This document shows, one piece after another, positions 35,130 to 44,760 of a stretch of DNA of 64,000 bases. Position 1 is the stretch's first letter; every line of letters starts with the position of its first letter. The stretch is taken from assembly GCF_001591585.1 (NCBI RefSeq), contig NZ_BCVE01000011.1:1-64000 (forward strand), in the 5' to 3' direction. This stretch comes from Niallia circulans NBRC 13626. Its GTDB lineage: Bacteria > Bacillota > Bacilli > Bacillales > Cytobacillaceae. The translations under genes were made by a program, and so were the position numbers. Below the pieces are notes generated by a model that saw only the letters and a program-made list of their open reading frames with translations, searched no databases and was not told the DNA's origin.

Positions 35130-36436
35130 ACTATCACCCTTCTATTGTTAATTAAAAACTCTAATGCTTTTATTAATGAATCTTCTTGGCCAAAGCCTCC
35201 TGCTTTCGTTACCGCCCAATAGCTTTTCATTTCTGTTCTAATTTTTCCAAAAGGAAGTCCTGGTTCAATTTCCATATATAAATCCATTTCTGTTACTCCC
35301 AGCGCACGACATACTGCCTTGGCAGTATCTCCGCCTGTTAAGACTAACCCTTTAATAAAAGGAGCATTTTTTACTATATGGGTTGAAATGATACCCAATC
35401 CATTTGATATTGCTTCACTAACATCATTTTTACTTAATCCTAGTATCTTACCTGCTTCAATGGCACGCTTTCTATTGTCATCATCCGCTTCTACATAAAG
35501 TACAAAATGGTTGTGTTCTTTATTCTGCTGGATTATTTCCATAAACTCATCCAGCCTATAGCTACCATTTATTAAATCCACAGGGTCAACCTGCATAAAA
35601 TAAGAATCTTGCAGTCTATCAACCTTATATAATTGTTTTTTCGTTACGGGAGATAAGCTTCCAGATACGATCAAAGTAGTTTGGATTTCCATATCTTCCT
35701 GTTCTTTTACTGATGAAGGCATTAAATGCAGCATTCCCGGCAGATATTCTATCAGTCCAGCAGATCCTGCCCAAATAATCGATTTATTTTGCTCAGAAAA
35801 TAGTTTAGCAATATTTATGAGATCCTCCTCAGATTCGGCATCACAAACAAACCATTTATTCCCTTCCACTAAGGATGATTGTATAAAACTGTTTATCTCC
35901 TCTTTAGACTTGTGCCAAACTTCCTTATTAACCAATGTAATTTTCCTGTTATTTTTCGAATTTAAAAGCTTTGGCAAAAACGATTCTTGTACAGGTGTCT
36001 TCGGATCATTGGAAAATTCGGTTTCTGTAATGATTTTACCGTCTACAAAATGGTGTCCATTGATGGTTTGACGTCTCATTTTAGGATAGGCCGGCGCAAT
36101 AACAATCATATCTGGTTTATAAACAGATTCTAGCGCTGCCAGTTCTGCCTCTAAATTGCCTCTTAACGTGGAATCTACCTTCTTATAAATATGTTTATAC
36201 CCGTTTCTTTTAAGAAAGGATGCTGCCTCTACTACTGCCTTATATGCATCCTCTTCCTCTTTCGCTCTACTGTCCGTATCTACTATTAGAACATCAGAGG
36301 CCATATCTTTAGATAAATTTTTATAATCAAACACAACACTAGTAGATAATTTTTTTATTGCCAGCTGCACACCAGAATCGTTAGCGCCTGTTAAATCATC
36401 AGAAATAATCCCCATTTTGTTTTTCACGTCGAACAC
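35126..36436 (-). CDS. four-carbon acid sugar kinase (DUF1537, DtnK/OtnK family)
   Basis: 436 residues. N-terminal sugar-binding part with the conserved DDLTGANDSGVQ (14-25) and KKVDSTLRGN (about 95-104); C-terminal nucleotide-binding part with VLTGGDTAKAVCRALG and EPGLPFG. The family phosphorylates D-threonate, D-erythronate, L-threonate or related acids at the 4-position using ATP. Together with PdxA2 (4-nt overlap) and the KdgT-type permease (9 nt away) it forms a complete import-phosphorylate-oxidise module. Confidence 0.9.
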   Translation of the reverse strand: MFDVKNKMGIISDDLTGANDSGVQLAIKKLSTSVVFDYKNLSKDMASDVLIVDTDSRAKEEEDAYKAVVEAASFLKRNGYKHIYKKVDSTLRGNLEAELAALESVYKPDMIVIAPAYPKMRRQTINGHHFVDGKIITETEFSNDPKTPVQESFLPKLLNSKNNRKITLVNKEVWHKSKEEINSFIQSSLVEGNKWFVCDAESEEDLINIAKLFSEQNKSIIWAGSAGLIEYLPGMLHLMPSSVKEQEDMEIQTTLIVSGSLSPVTKKQLYKVDRLQDSYFMQVDPVDLINGSYRLDEFMEIIQQNKEHNHFVLYVEADDDNRKRAIEAGKILGLSKNDVSEAISNGLGIISTHIVKNAPFIKGLVLTGGDTAKAVCRALGVTEMDLYMEIEPGLPFGKIRTEMKSYWAVTKAGGFGQEDSLIKALEFLINNRRVIV

Positions 36437-36445
36437 ATCCTTACC

Positions 36446-37429
36446 TTACATTTTGATACCTTGTTCCTCAAACTTATATCCTTTTTTTTCTAATCTTTTC
36501 ACTAAGAAACCTACATAGATTGGAAGCAGTATTGCCGTGGTTACCACCGATGCGGCCACCTGTACTGTTGCAATATCGACCACTGACGCAAAACTAGCAT
36601 TTGCAGCGGCAATTACAGCAGGTGTAGCAACCGCATTACCAGCTGTGGAGCCCTCAGCAGCTCCAACAATCGGATTCCATTTTAAAAGCTTGAACACATA
36701 GTAACCAGCAGTTCCAGTTACAAAAACGGTTAATAAGCCTAGAATAATACCAGCCAAGCCACCTTCAAGAATGGCAGAAAAATTGATGCCCATACCGAGA
36801 GAAAAAGCAAAGAATGGAATTAACATAGAACTTCCACTATCTAAGAAATCTCTCATTTTATCATCTAAATTACCTAATACCATCCCAACTATGATCGGAA
36901 GAAGCACAGAGATAAAAGAAGTAATAGAAAATAAACCGTCCACAAATCCCATTGCACCAAAAATGGATAGAGCAACCATTGTCAAAAATGGTCCATCATT
37001 AAGAGCTAATAAGGAATACGCAGCTCTGTCTTCCTTACTTCCGTATTGCCCAACTAAAGCAACAAATAATCCTCCATTACTGTTTGTCATAGCGGCAATT
37101 ACTGCAATAGGAGCTAAACCAAACCAAAGACCATTATCTCCAGCAAATAGATACGCTAGTAATCCAAAGGCTGCACCAACAACCCATTTTGTGATTAATA
37201 ATGTAGCCCCTTTCCCAACAGATACCCCAAATGACTTTACATTTATTTGCGCTCCCGTACACAATAGAAATAATGCAATTAAAGTAGATGATCCATTAAC
37301 AAATAAAGCCTCTGTAAAATTCCCGATTCTGAGAAGGTTTGGAGCAAATGTATTTAATAGTGCTGCAATTAGCAACGGAACTACCATCATCCCTCCAGGA
37401 ATCCGTTCTAACGTCTCTTTAATCTTCAT
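36446..37429 (-). CDS. 2-keto-3-deoxygluconate permease (KdgT family)
   Basis: About 327 residues, about ten transmembrane helices, Gly/Ala rich; IPGGMMVVPLLIAALLNTFAPN at the N-terminus and the AEGSTAGNAVATPAVIAAAN block are typical of KdgT. KdgT proteins are proton symporters for keto-deoxy sugar acids; next to PdxA2 and DUF1537 genes relatives are believed to carry four-carbon acids. Start ATG with AAGGAGTG upstream, 10 codons after a weaker in-frame start. First gene of the operon; two cre-like sites lie in its promoter region. Confidence 0.88.
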   Translation of the reverse strand: MKIKETLERIPGGMMVVPLLIAALLNTFAPNLLRIGNFTEALFVNGSSTLIALFLLCTGAQINVKSFGVSVGKGATLLITKWVVGAAFGLLAYLFAGDNGLWFGLAPIAVIAAMTNSNGGLFVALVGQYGSKEDRAAYSLLALNDGPFLTMVALSIFGAMGFVDGLFSITSFISVLLPIIVGMVLGNLDDKMRDFLDSGSSMLIPFFAFSLGMGINFSAILEGGLAGIILGLLTVFVTGTAGYYVFKLLKWNPIVGAAEGSTAGNAVATPAVIAAANASFASVVDIATVQVAASVVTTAILLPIYVGFLVKRLEKKGYKFEEQGIKM

Positions 37430-37470
37430 AATTTTAACACTCCTTTTTATATGTTTCAATTTTAAATAAT

Positions 37471-37508
37471 AAGTAATCGTTTACAAATAAAATTGTAACT
37501 GCTTTCAA
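37471..37508. promoter_or_regulatory. two cre-like sites upstream of the acid-sugar operon
   Basis: On the minus strand TTGTAAACGATTACTT (37471-37486) differs from the cre consensus at one position, and TTGAAAGCAGTTACAA (37493-37508) lacks only the central CG. Both sit 40-80 nt before the permease start. I see no -24/-12 (sigma-54) promoter in this 150-bp gap. Confidence 0.45.
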
Positions 37509-37582
37509 CTATTACCACAATAGAATTAGTATAAAACGTTGCAAAATGAAACAAAAAAATAAAATAAAAAAAACTGAAACTG

Positions 37583-39280
37583 TTATTGTTTCAGTTTTCT
37601 CCACAAAGTTGTTCGATTAATCCCGAGTCTTTCAGCAACTTTTGTTTGATTATAATGTTCTTCTTCCATGACGGCGTCAATAATTCTTTTTTCTATTTCC
37701 TCTAATGTACCTTGTAAATATTTATTATCCATAGTTTCCATTTTATTCAACCTCTCTCCAAGAAGCTGTTGTATCAACCCTTTCCCTATTACAAACCCTT
37801 TTTCTTCCTTAACAGCATCATGAATAAGTATATATAATTCTTCAACATTTCCTGGCCAAGAATAAGATTCCAATACTTGCCATGCATCTTCCTTTATCTT
37901 GATTGCTGAGGTGCCAAATTCAGAATGAAATGCAGTTAAAAAGTGGGTCACTAATGGTCTGATATCCTCTTTACGTTCAACCAAAATTGGTAAATCAACT
38001 CGGATAAATTCGAGATACGGAAGAGCAGTATACCCATTTATGCCTGACGTCTCCATCGCTATTATAATTGTGATGACATTATTGTAATTACTCTTTACTT
38101 TTCCAACAAATATCCTTAACTCTTCCAGGCTTAACATCTCTATTTCATTCAAATAAATCGTTTTTATATCAGGATCCAACTGTTGGTTCATATTTATAAA
38201 TGCTTTGGCAGACATAACTGCTAAAAGACCATTTCCTCTATTTTTTTGGAAATGAATCCATTTGGTGATTAACTTTTTTCCTGTGCCAGATTTCCCAATA
38301 AGTATCCAGCCATTCCTGCTAAGATTACTTTGAATCTTTTCTATGCACCTCTTCATACTATCACTTTTAGAAAGGATAACGGGCGGAGTTGGTACATCTA
38401 TAATATGTAAGGAGTTATCCAGTACTAAATCTTTCATAGAAGAAAAGGCAAATAAATAATGAAGTTCCCCTTCTATCTTTATAGGAACCATCATCTGTTT
38501 TACTCGTTTATGCTGATTCGTTTCAATGATATCTAATTCTTCTTTACTATCACTTTTTTGTTGAATGATATTTATCATTTTTTTGACCGAAAGCGGGGAA
38601 TCACTAAATCGTTTCCAATTTTCATAGACAATATTTCCATCACGATTCATTACAATGACATCCGAAAACTGTCTCTCTATAATGGTTTGCATAATAGTCA
38701 TTTGAAAACGCTGCTTTCTCAGCATTCGGTAGATGCTCTTCACTTCTTTAATGGCTTCAAATATTGCCTCTCTGCCTGATTGTATTAGTATTCCTTCTAG
38801 ATTATATTTAGCGGCCGCATCACGAGTAATAACATCTCCAATAATTAATTGATATCCATCCATTTTCAATTGATTGACTAAAGGATCAACTTCAATAGCA
38901 TCCTCGATTGTAAATACTTCAATAGGTATTTCTAACAAGTCCGTTATCGCCTTCGCGCCCATTGTAATGTTAGAAAAACCCACAATCGCTTTCTTGCCTG
39001 GATAATCATTTGCCAGGGTCAAGACACGGAGCATATCATAACCAGAAACATGTATGTCAACAACTGGAATAGTCACTTCTTGCTCTATTAATTGAGCAGT
39101 CCCCCCACGACTTATAATAACCTCAATGCCCTGTTTTTCAGCCTCCTTTGCAATTGGAATTGCTTCTTGAAGATTGGCCAATTCAATTTTCATATTAAGT
39201 TCAGGTTCTACTTTTATGCATTCTTCCATCACATGCTCCAAAGCAGGATAAGGAGCAATTAATAACGTTTTAATTCCCAT
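37583..39280 (-). CDS. PrpR-like transcriptional regulator with a degenerate sigma-54 activator domain
   Basis: About 565 residues. PrpR_N sensor domain (about 10-190), a PAS-like segment (about 205-285), a reduced AAA+ domain (about 300-490) and a C-terminal Fis helix-turn-helix (NQTKVAERLGINRTTLWRKLK). The AAA+ core keeps Walker A GKSGTGKK, but Walker B reads IYLNEIE (Asp to Asn) and the GAFTGA loop that contacts sigma-54 is absent; the stretch between the two motifs is only about 43 residues. It therefore probably regulates through sigma-A. It lies just upstream of and parallel to the acid-sugar operon, its likely target. Start ATG with AGGTGA; a GTG 3 codons earlier overlaps that site. 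Confidence 0.85.
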   Translation of the reverse strand: MGIKTLLIAPYPALEHVMEECIKVEPELNMKIELANLQEAIPIAKEAEKQGIEVIISRGGTAQLIEQEVTIPVVDIHVSGYDMLRVLTLANDYPGKKAIVGFSNITMGAKAITDLLEIPIEVFTIEDAIEVDPLVNQLKMDGYQLIIGDVITRDAAAKYNLEGILIQSGREAIFEAIKEVKSIYRMLRKQRFQMTIMQTIIERQFSDVIVMNRDGNIVYENWKRFSDSPLSVKKMINIIQQKSDSKEELDIIETNQHKRVKQMMVPIKIEGELHYLFAFSSMKDLVLDNSLHIIDVPTPPVILSKSDSMKRCIEKIQSNLSRNGWILIGKSGTGKKLITKWIHFQKNRGNGLLAVMSAKAFINMNQQLDPDIKTIYLNEIEMLSLEELRIFVGKVKSNYNNVITIIIAMETSGINGYTALPYLEFIRVDLPILVERKEDIRPLVTHFLTAFHSEFGTSAIKIKEDAWQVLESYSWPGNVEELYILIHDAVKEEKGFVIGKGLIQQLLGERLNKMETMDNKYLQGTLEEIEKRIIDAVMEEEHYNQTKVAERLGINRTTLWRKLKQ

Positions 39281-39637
39281 TTTATTCACCTATTATTATT
39301 TATTACTTTATACATTGAAAGAATTATGTCTAGATGTCAAGTTTCGTTCATAATTTACTAGATACTGACAAGTAAATAGAAACTTTTAAAAAAACAAGTC
39401 AAGTAAAAGACAAGTTCCATGCCGCAACAGACAGTCTTACCTTCTAACTGAAGGATGCATATCTGGTCTTATACTTGAAAAGATTAGGATAATTAATGGT
39501 TAAAGACGGACAATCTCTATATTAATAATGAAACCAATTTGTTCCATTACATTACACTACAGACACACGTTGCGCTGGGAAGCAACCTTCTATGCTCCAC
39601 CGTTATCTTTTATCCATACAAAAACCCCAGCTCTTGT

Positions 39638-39664
39638 GGTGTCCAATAATTGGGGTGCAGTTTA
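39638..39664. mobile_element. possible solo end of an IS3/IS150-family element
   Basis: Read on the minus strand, TAAACTGCACCCCAA followed by TTATTGGACACC matches the look of IS3-family (IS150 group) terminal inverted repeats. No transposase and no partner end is present in 39281-39872. The 60-100 bp on its right (ACGCGGAGACTC to GTGAGATTACC) are more GC-rich than the surroundings and may belong to the same remnant. No gene in this 590-bp gap. Confidence 0.35.
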
Positions 39665-39754
39665 GTGACGCGGAGACTCAGACGTAGCCCCATGGGAAGC
39701 GAGGTGTATTCAGACTGCGTGAGATTACCACAAAGCTTCTTTCTTAAAATAAAT

Positions 39755-39810
39755 AAAAAACCCAAACAATTATACGAATGTTTTTTAGTGTGTACGTATA
39801 ATTGTTCGGG
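39755..39810 (-). terminator. terminator of the GH43 operon
   Basis: CCC-ACAATTATACG pairs with CGTATAATTGT-GGG around an 18-nt loop and is followed by TTTTTTATTTATTTT on the minus strand. Confidence 0.8.
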
Positions 39811-39872
39811 ATTAAATTTAATTAATACTTATATCCCAGCCTTTTTCTTTTTTTAGACTCTTAGTATATCTC

Positions 39873-40835
39873 CTAATCCTTAATCGGTTTACCAAACACT
39901 GGAAGCCCATTCTCATCCCAAGTAAATACTTGTGCCCTCGCGTGGCGATCTGGATTATTCAAAGGATCTCCCTCTATTTCTGTATATGGTCTTGCATGAT
40001 AGATAAGAACATCTTCCCTTCCATCTTCACTAATAGTAAAGCTATTATGTCCTGGTCCATATTGTTGATTCTCTGGGGCGCTGCTAAAAACTGGCTTATC
40101 TAATTTAGTCCAAGAATATCCATCTAATAAATCGGAATTTATATCGGCCCAAAGCATTCCCATGCAATAATTTTCATCGGTTGCACTAGCTGAATAGGTT
40201 ATGATGACTTTTCCATTTCTAATCAACACCGCAGGACCTTCATTCACTAAAAATCCGATTTTCTCCCAAGAGTATTCAGGAATAGATAATAATAACTGCT
40301 TCCCTTTTAAGGTCCAAGGATTTTCCATTTCAGATAGATATAGATTAGAATTTCCTGGAATAGCCGGTTCCTTTTGTGCCCACACATAATAAAGCTTGTC
40401 GTGCAATTCAAACACAGTTGCATCTAAACTAAAACTTTCCTGAGCCGTTTTTACTTGACCCTTTTCAATCCATTTTCCAGTTAGAGGGTTTTCATCAGCG
40501 CATTCAAGTACAAACATACGATGCTGAAAAATCCCATTTTTAGGGTAATCATACTCTGCTGCGGCAAAATAGATGTACCATTTTCCACGGATAAAATGAA
40601 TTTCCGGAGCCCAAATTAAAGAGCTTAATGGGCCTGTTGAATGAGCATGCCAAACAAATGCACTTTCACCATTTTTCAGCCCATTTAATGTTCTAGCTCT
40701 GCGGACTTCTATTTTCTGATAGCCAGGGACAGAACCAGTGAAATAATAGTAGCCATCTGTGTGTTTATATACCCAAGGATCTGCTCTTTGTAAAACAATT
40801 GGGTTGTTATAATGAACTGTCTTAACATTCGTCAT
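39873..40835 (-). CDS. glycoside hydrolase family 43, probable alpha-L-arabinofuranosidase
   Basis: 320 residues, a single five-bladed propeller. Catalytic acids as expected for GH43: Asp19 in RADPWVY, the pKa-modulating Asp in SLDATVFE, and the general acid Glu in VNEGPAVL. No signal peptide, so it acts inside the cell on imported oligosaccharides. Exo-type arabinofuranosidase is the best guess from the subfamily look (xylosidase possible). 192 nt downstream of the DUF624 gene; may be expressed with the operon or separately. AAGGAGAG precedes the ATG. Confidence 0.87.
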   Translation of the reverse strand: MTNVKTVHYNNPIVLQRADPWVYKHTDGYYYFTGSVPGYQKIEVRRARTLNGLKNGESAFVWHAHSTGPLSSLIWAPEIHFIRGKWYIYFAAAEYDYPKNGIFQHRMFVLECADENPLTGKWIEKGQVKTAQESFSLDATVFELHDKLYYVWAQKEPAIPGNSNLYLSEMENPWTLKGKQLLLSIPEYSWEKIGFLVNEGPAVLIRNGKVIITYSASATDENYCMGMLWADINSDLLDGYSWTKLDKPVFSSAPENQQYGPGHNSFTISEDGREDVLIYHARPYTEIEGDPLNNPDRHARAQVFTWDENGLPVFGKPIKD

Positions 40836-41027
40836 CTTACTCTCTCCTTTTTATCCATTACATTTCAAACTAAAAAGATTATCTCCCATCAAATTATCCC
40901 ATAACCATAGACGTGATTATCTTAAGACTTATCTGATTAAAAATTTAAGAACTGCAGATGTAATCACTTTCAATCTGCCATTGGTCTGATTTCCATCTAA
41001 TAACAATTCCTTTAGCGTTCTATGTAT

Positions 41028-41651
41028 CTATTCAAAACCTCTTATAATTCTTTTTTTGACTAATTCTCCTGATATGAACTTATCCACACATAAAAAATAG
41101 GTACTAATTAAAAATAGTGGTATTACAATACTATACTTATAAGCTACTGCTAAAAGTACTAACAAGAAGAGTAAACTAAATACTGTATGTAAAGGCAGTA
41201 ATAATGGTAAACTCAATACTAATTTTGCTTTCTCCTTAAACGTACCATGCGTATATATGGCTATTGGAAATGTATAAAGAATAGTAGCCAAAACATAAAT
41301 AATGAAACATAGAACTGGATAATAGAAAATAGCAGCCCCAACTGTCATTCCTCGTACCAGCTGTAAATCGATCCAAAGCACATATAATACAAGGAAATAA
41401 ATGATTCCAACACCATTCATTTTTAGAAAGTTCTGCTTATATGCAGAAAAGTATTCCTTCGCAAGCTTTCTAAATGACGGAAAATCATTGAAAAACTCCT
41501 CTTTTCTAATTAGGACATTAAGGGCATAGGTAGCTGGAAAAATCCCGAAAATTCCAAGCCCAATTATACTCCCCATAATCCAAAGCAGATTAAGAATGAT
41601 GACACTTAACAGCCTATCAAGAACGATCATCACTTTGTTTGACCACACCAT
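41028..41651 (-). CDS. YesL family membrane protein (DUF624)
   Basis: 207 residues, about five transmembrane helices; VMIVLDRLLSVIILNLLWIMGSIIGLGIFG is the DUF624 N-terminal block. Starts 3 nt after the stop of the endo-arabinanase gene, so it is part of the arabinan operon, as the other DUF624 gene of the window is part of its importer operon. Function unknown; association with CUT1 importers is the only consistent clue. Confidence 0.85.
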   Translation of the reverse strand: MVWSNKVMIVLDRLLSVIILNLLWIMGSIIGLGIFGIFPATYALNVLIRKEEFFNDFPSFRKLAKEYFSAYKQNFLKMNGVGIIYFLVLYVLWIDLQLVRGMTVGAAIFYYPVLCFIIYVLATILYTFPIAIYTHGTFKEKAKLVLSLPLLLPLHTVFSLLFLLVLLAVAYKYSIVIPLFLISTYFLCVDKFISGELVKKRIIRGFE

Positions 41652-41654
41652 AGA

Positions 41655-42923
41655 TTACACCCTCTTTCCAAATATAGTATCTCCTGATTTTGTTAAACCA
41701 GAGAAGGCTATTGTCTCTATATTGTTTTTCCAATCCTTAACAGGAAAAATAACAAACTCAAAATTTCTATCCACAAAGGTAAACTGATTATCACCTAATG
41801 AATCAATCTTAGTTAGACTATCCTCTTTTAAAGAAAACCTTTTACTATGCTTAACTCTTCTGTCTTCATCAAAAGAAATATATTCCCAATCACCCAATAG
41901 ATCCAGAACAGAATAATTGCGTGTTTCAGTATGATAGTAGTATTCTGGCGATACAACCGGCCAGCCGCTCATTAGCCAAAATAATTCCCGTATAAATCCA
42001 TAATGATAGGGAGAAAATTCCTCTAAACGAACATGGTGAACCATAAATTGTTTATTCTTTTCGCTAAAAATGGAATTGTGACCTGGTCCAATCCAAGCAA
42101 TATCATGTTCAAACTGATAGCTTCCCACTAACTTAACACCAATAGTATGTGGTTCATCCTCTGTATCTATCATATTTTTACCGTTCACATCCACGTAAGG
42201 ACCAGTAATTTCTTTCGACCTCGCTACACGAATATTGTAACTATCATGCAAACTATCATAAGAAGTAAACAAATAATAATAATCAAATGTCGAATTGTAG
42301 ATAATAAAAGCGCCTTCTATCGCACCTTCTACTTCTTTTGGTCTTATTGCAAGCAATGTTCCATAACCATCATCAGCAACCGGCATCCCTGTTTCCATAT
42401 TAAGTCTGACAAGGTAAATGCCTCCAAAGAAGGATCCATAACAAAGCCAGTACTCACCATATTTATCTATTACTACATTTGCATCTATCGCATTATGGGT
42501 TGCAATTTCTGGATTTGTTTTAAGTACAATCCCTTGATCACACCACGGTCCTTCTAAATGGTCAGCAGTAGCTAATCCAATACAAGAAACCGTACTCCCA
42601 AAAGTGGAAGCGGAATAATACATATAATAGCGACCTTTATAGTTAATAACTTCCGGGGCCCATAAGCCTAATGCCTTGGACCACTCTTTAGCCTCTTTAG
42701 GAACAGCCTTTAACGCAGTTCCAACATAATCCCAGTGGATTAAATCCTTTGATTTTCTAATTTGCGCCCCCTCAGTTGGCGCATTATCGATATGTGTATC
42801 GGTTGAAAACATATAGTAGAAATCATCTTCTTTGATAATCGTAGGGTCATGGGTTCCCAAGGTTCCCCATCCGTATGATTCTATTAATTCTAAGCCCTGT
42901 TTTGTTTCTTCTTTCATTTTCAT
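41655..42923 (-). CDS. glycoside hydrolase family 43, arabinan endo-1,5-alpha-L-arabinosidase-like
   Basis: 422 residues: GH43 propeller (about 1-320) plus a C-terminal beta domain (about 330-420) as in Abn2-type arabinanases. Catalytic Asp in GTHDPTII (about 25), Asp in NAIDANVV and Glu in VEGAIEGAF; GPGHNSIF supplies the metal-coordinating His. No signal peptide, so it should cut arabino-oligosaccharides in the cytoplasm. AGGAGG lies 8 nt before the ATG. Follows the AraQ-like permease gene by 16 nt. Confidence 0.88.
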   Translation of the reverse strand: MKMKEETKQGLELIESYGWGTLGTHDPTIIKEDDFYYMFSTDTHIDNAPTEGAQIRKSKDLIHWDYVGTALKAVPKEAKEWSKALGLWAPEVINYKGRYYMYYSASTFGSTVSCIGLATADHLEGPWCDQGIVLKTNPEIATHNAIDANVVIDKYGEYWLCYGSFFGGIYLVRLNMETGMPVADDGYGTLLAIRPKEVEGAIEGAFIIYNSTFDYYYLFTSYDSLHDSYNIRVARSKEITGPYVDVNGKNMIDTEDEPHTIGVKLVGSYQFEHDIAWIGPGHNSIFSEKNKQFMVHHVRLEEFSPYHYGFIRELFWLMSGWPVVSPEYYYHTETRNYSVLDLLGDWEYISFDEDRRVKHSKRFSLKEDSLTKIDSLGDNQFTFVDRNFEFVIFPVKDWKNNIETIAFSGLTKSGDTIFGKRV

Positions 42924-42939
42924 AGCTTGGTCCTCCTGT

Positions 42940-43776
42940 TTACCCTTTCACACCTGATAAGGCAACTGATTCAATAATCTGTTTTTGAAATATCAAGAAT
43001 ACGATTAATACTGGAAGTAAAGAGACAACAGAACCTGCCATAATCAATGGATAATCCGTTTGAATAGCATAAGTTGCTTTTAAGTTTGCAATTACTACTT
43101 GTAATGTTTGTTTCTCTGGACTATTTAGATAGATTAATGGTGCTAAGTAGTCATTCCACACACCCATGAACCAAAGAATAAATTGTGCCGCTACCGCCGG
43201 ACGAATAACAGGAAAAATCAATTTAAAGAAAATTTGAAGGTAACCCGCTCCATCCACCTTTGCTGCTTCAATTAACGAATAAGGCACATTGGTTAGATAT
43301 TGACGAAGGAAGAAAATCATCGTAATATTTCCAAATAAACCTGGCACAATTAATGGTAATAGTGTATCTACCCAACCCATTTTAGAAAACATTACGAATT
43401 GGGGAATCATAATGATTGGATAAGGAATCATAATAGAAGCTAATAAAATTAAAAATAATGTATTTTTAAAAGGCATTCTTAGTTTCGCAAAAGCAAAAGC
43501 AGCCATACTAGATGTTATGGTACCAATAATAGTTACGGTTAAAGAGACAATTATAGTATTTTTAAGTCCGTATCCCAAAGTATCAAGCTGAAATAATTTA
43601 ATGTATGCATCAAACTGGAAGGGATCTGGTATCCATTGTGGCGGTAAGGCAAATACACCAGTCTTGTCTTTTAATGAAGTAGTAATCATCCATAATAATG
43701 GTCCAATCATAAACAGAGAACCAATGGTGAGAATGAAATAAATAAATATATCTGTTATTTTCCTTTGCTTTTTCAT
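42940..43776 (-). CDS. araQ: sugar ABC transporter permease, AraQ-like
   Basis: About 278 residues, six transmembrane helices. EAA loop EAAKVDGAGYLQIFFKLIFPVIRPA. The start is the ATG with AAGGGGG 8 nt upstream; a GTG 3 codons earlier lies inside that site. Follows the AraP-like gene by 13 nt. With AraN- and AraP-like partners it should import alpha-1,5-arabino-oligosaccharides. The symbol is by analogy with B. subtilis AraNPQ and the GH43 neighbours. Confidence 0.85.
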   Translation of the reverse strand: MKKQRKITDIFIYFILTIGSLFMIGPLLWMITTSLKDKTGVFALPPQWIPDPFQFDAYIKLFQLDTLGYGLKNTIIVSLTVTIIGTITSSMAAFAFAKLRMPFKNTLFLILLASIMIPYPIIMIPQFVMFSKMGWVDTLLPLIVPGLFGNITMIFFLRQYLTNVPYSLIEAAKVDGAGYLQIFFKLIFPVIRPAVAAQFILWFMGVWNDYLAPLIYLNSPEKQTLQVVIANLKATYAIQTDYPLIMAGSVVSLLPVLIVFLIFQKQIIESVALSGVKG

Positions 43777-43789
43777 GCTATACACCCCC

Positions 43790-44737
43790 TTAATCCAAAC
43801 TATAATCTGATTTTCTATTAAAATAGAATTGAATAACAGTTACGATAAAGATAAAGATAAATAAAATTAGTGACATCGCTGAACCATATCCCATTTGATA
43901 ATATTTGAATGCTTTTTGCCATACATACCAAACAATAGACGCGGCACTATAAGATGGTCCGCCAGTCGGGGTCATAATGTTAATTTCAGTAAATATTTGG
44001 AATCCGCCAATTATATTTGTAATAACTAAGAAAAACGTTACCGGTTTAACCATTGGCCATGTGATACTTTTAAATTTTTGGAAAGAATTTGCACCATCTA
44101 GATCAGCTGCTTCATAATAGGTTTTCGAAACACTTTGAATTGCCGCTAAATAAAGCAGCATCGAATAACCTAACCCTTTCCATACTGCCATAAGGATAAT
44201 TGCTGGTTTAACAGTTGCAGTATTTTCTAACCAGTTTGGACCCTTAATTCCAAATAAATCCAAAAATTGATTAATCAATCCAAAATCTCCATTATAAGCC
44301 CATGCCCACATTATAGAGATTGCTGCAAGAGAAGAGATAACAGGGATGTAGTAGATTGTTCTAAAAACAGTAGTCCCTTTCAGCCCCCTGCTCAAAGCCA
44401 TTGCGAGCAGCAATGCCAATCCTAATCCAATAGGAATTCCTATCATATAAAAAACTGTATTATAGAGAGTTTGATAGAAATATTCATCTTGAAATAGTTT
44501 AATAAAGTTATCTAAGCCGACAAAGTTCATTCTATTCAATCCATTCCAATCCGTAAATGATGCATACACAGAATAAGCAAATGGATAAACAGAAAATAAT
44601 AGAAATCCAATAATTGGAGCTGCCACAAACATCAGTGCAACTCTATGCTCTTGCTTATACAAGTTACTAGTCTTACTTTTAGGTTTTATTTTCGGATTTT
44701 TATTCTTTTCACTGTTTGTAGCTATAACACTGGACAT
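43790..44737 (-). CDS. araP: sugar ABC transporter permease, AraP-like
   Basis: 315 residues, Lys-rich N-terminal tail and six transmembrane helices; EAA loop EAADLDGANSFQKFKSITWPMVKP. Forms the membrane channel with the AraQ-like subunit. The gap of 114 nt to the binding-protein gene is filled by a long stem-loop. Substrate inferred from the two GH43 enzymes of the operon. Confidence 0.85.
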   Translation of the reverse strand: MSSVIATNSEKNKNPKIKPKSKTSNLYKQEHRVALMFVAAPIIGFLLFSVYPFAYSVYASFTDWNGLNRMNFVGLDNFIKLFQDEYFYQTLYNTVFYMIGIPIGLGLALLLAMALSRGLKGTTVFRTIYYIPVISSLAAISIMWAWAYNGDFGLINQFLDLFGIKGPNWLENTATVKPAIILMAVWKGLGYSMLLYLAAIQSVSKTYYEAADLDGANSFQKFKSITWPMVKPVTFFLVITNIIGGFQIFTEINIMTPTGGPSYSAASIVWYVWQKAFKYYQMGYGSAMSLILFIFIFIVTVIQFYFNRKSDYSLD

Positions 44738-44760
44738 ATGCTCACCTCTTTAGCAATTAA

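Noticed and set aside
39650-39856. 68-codon plus-strand frame near the possible IS end
   Set aside because: No ribosome site; it covers the terminator of the GH43 operon.
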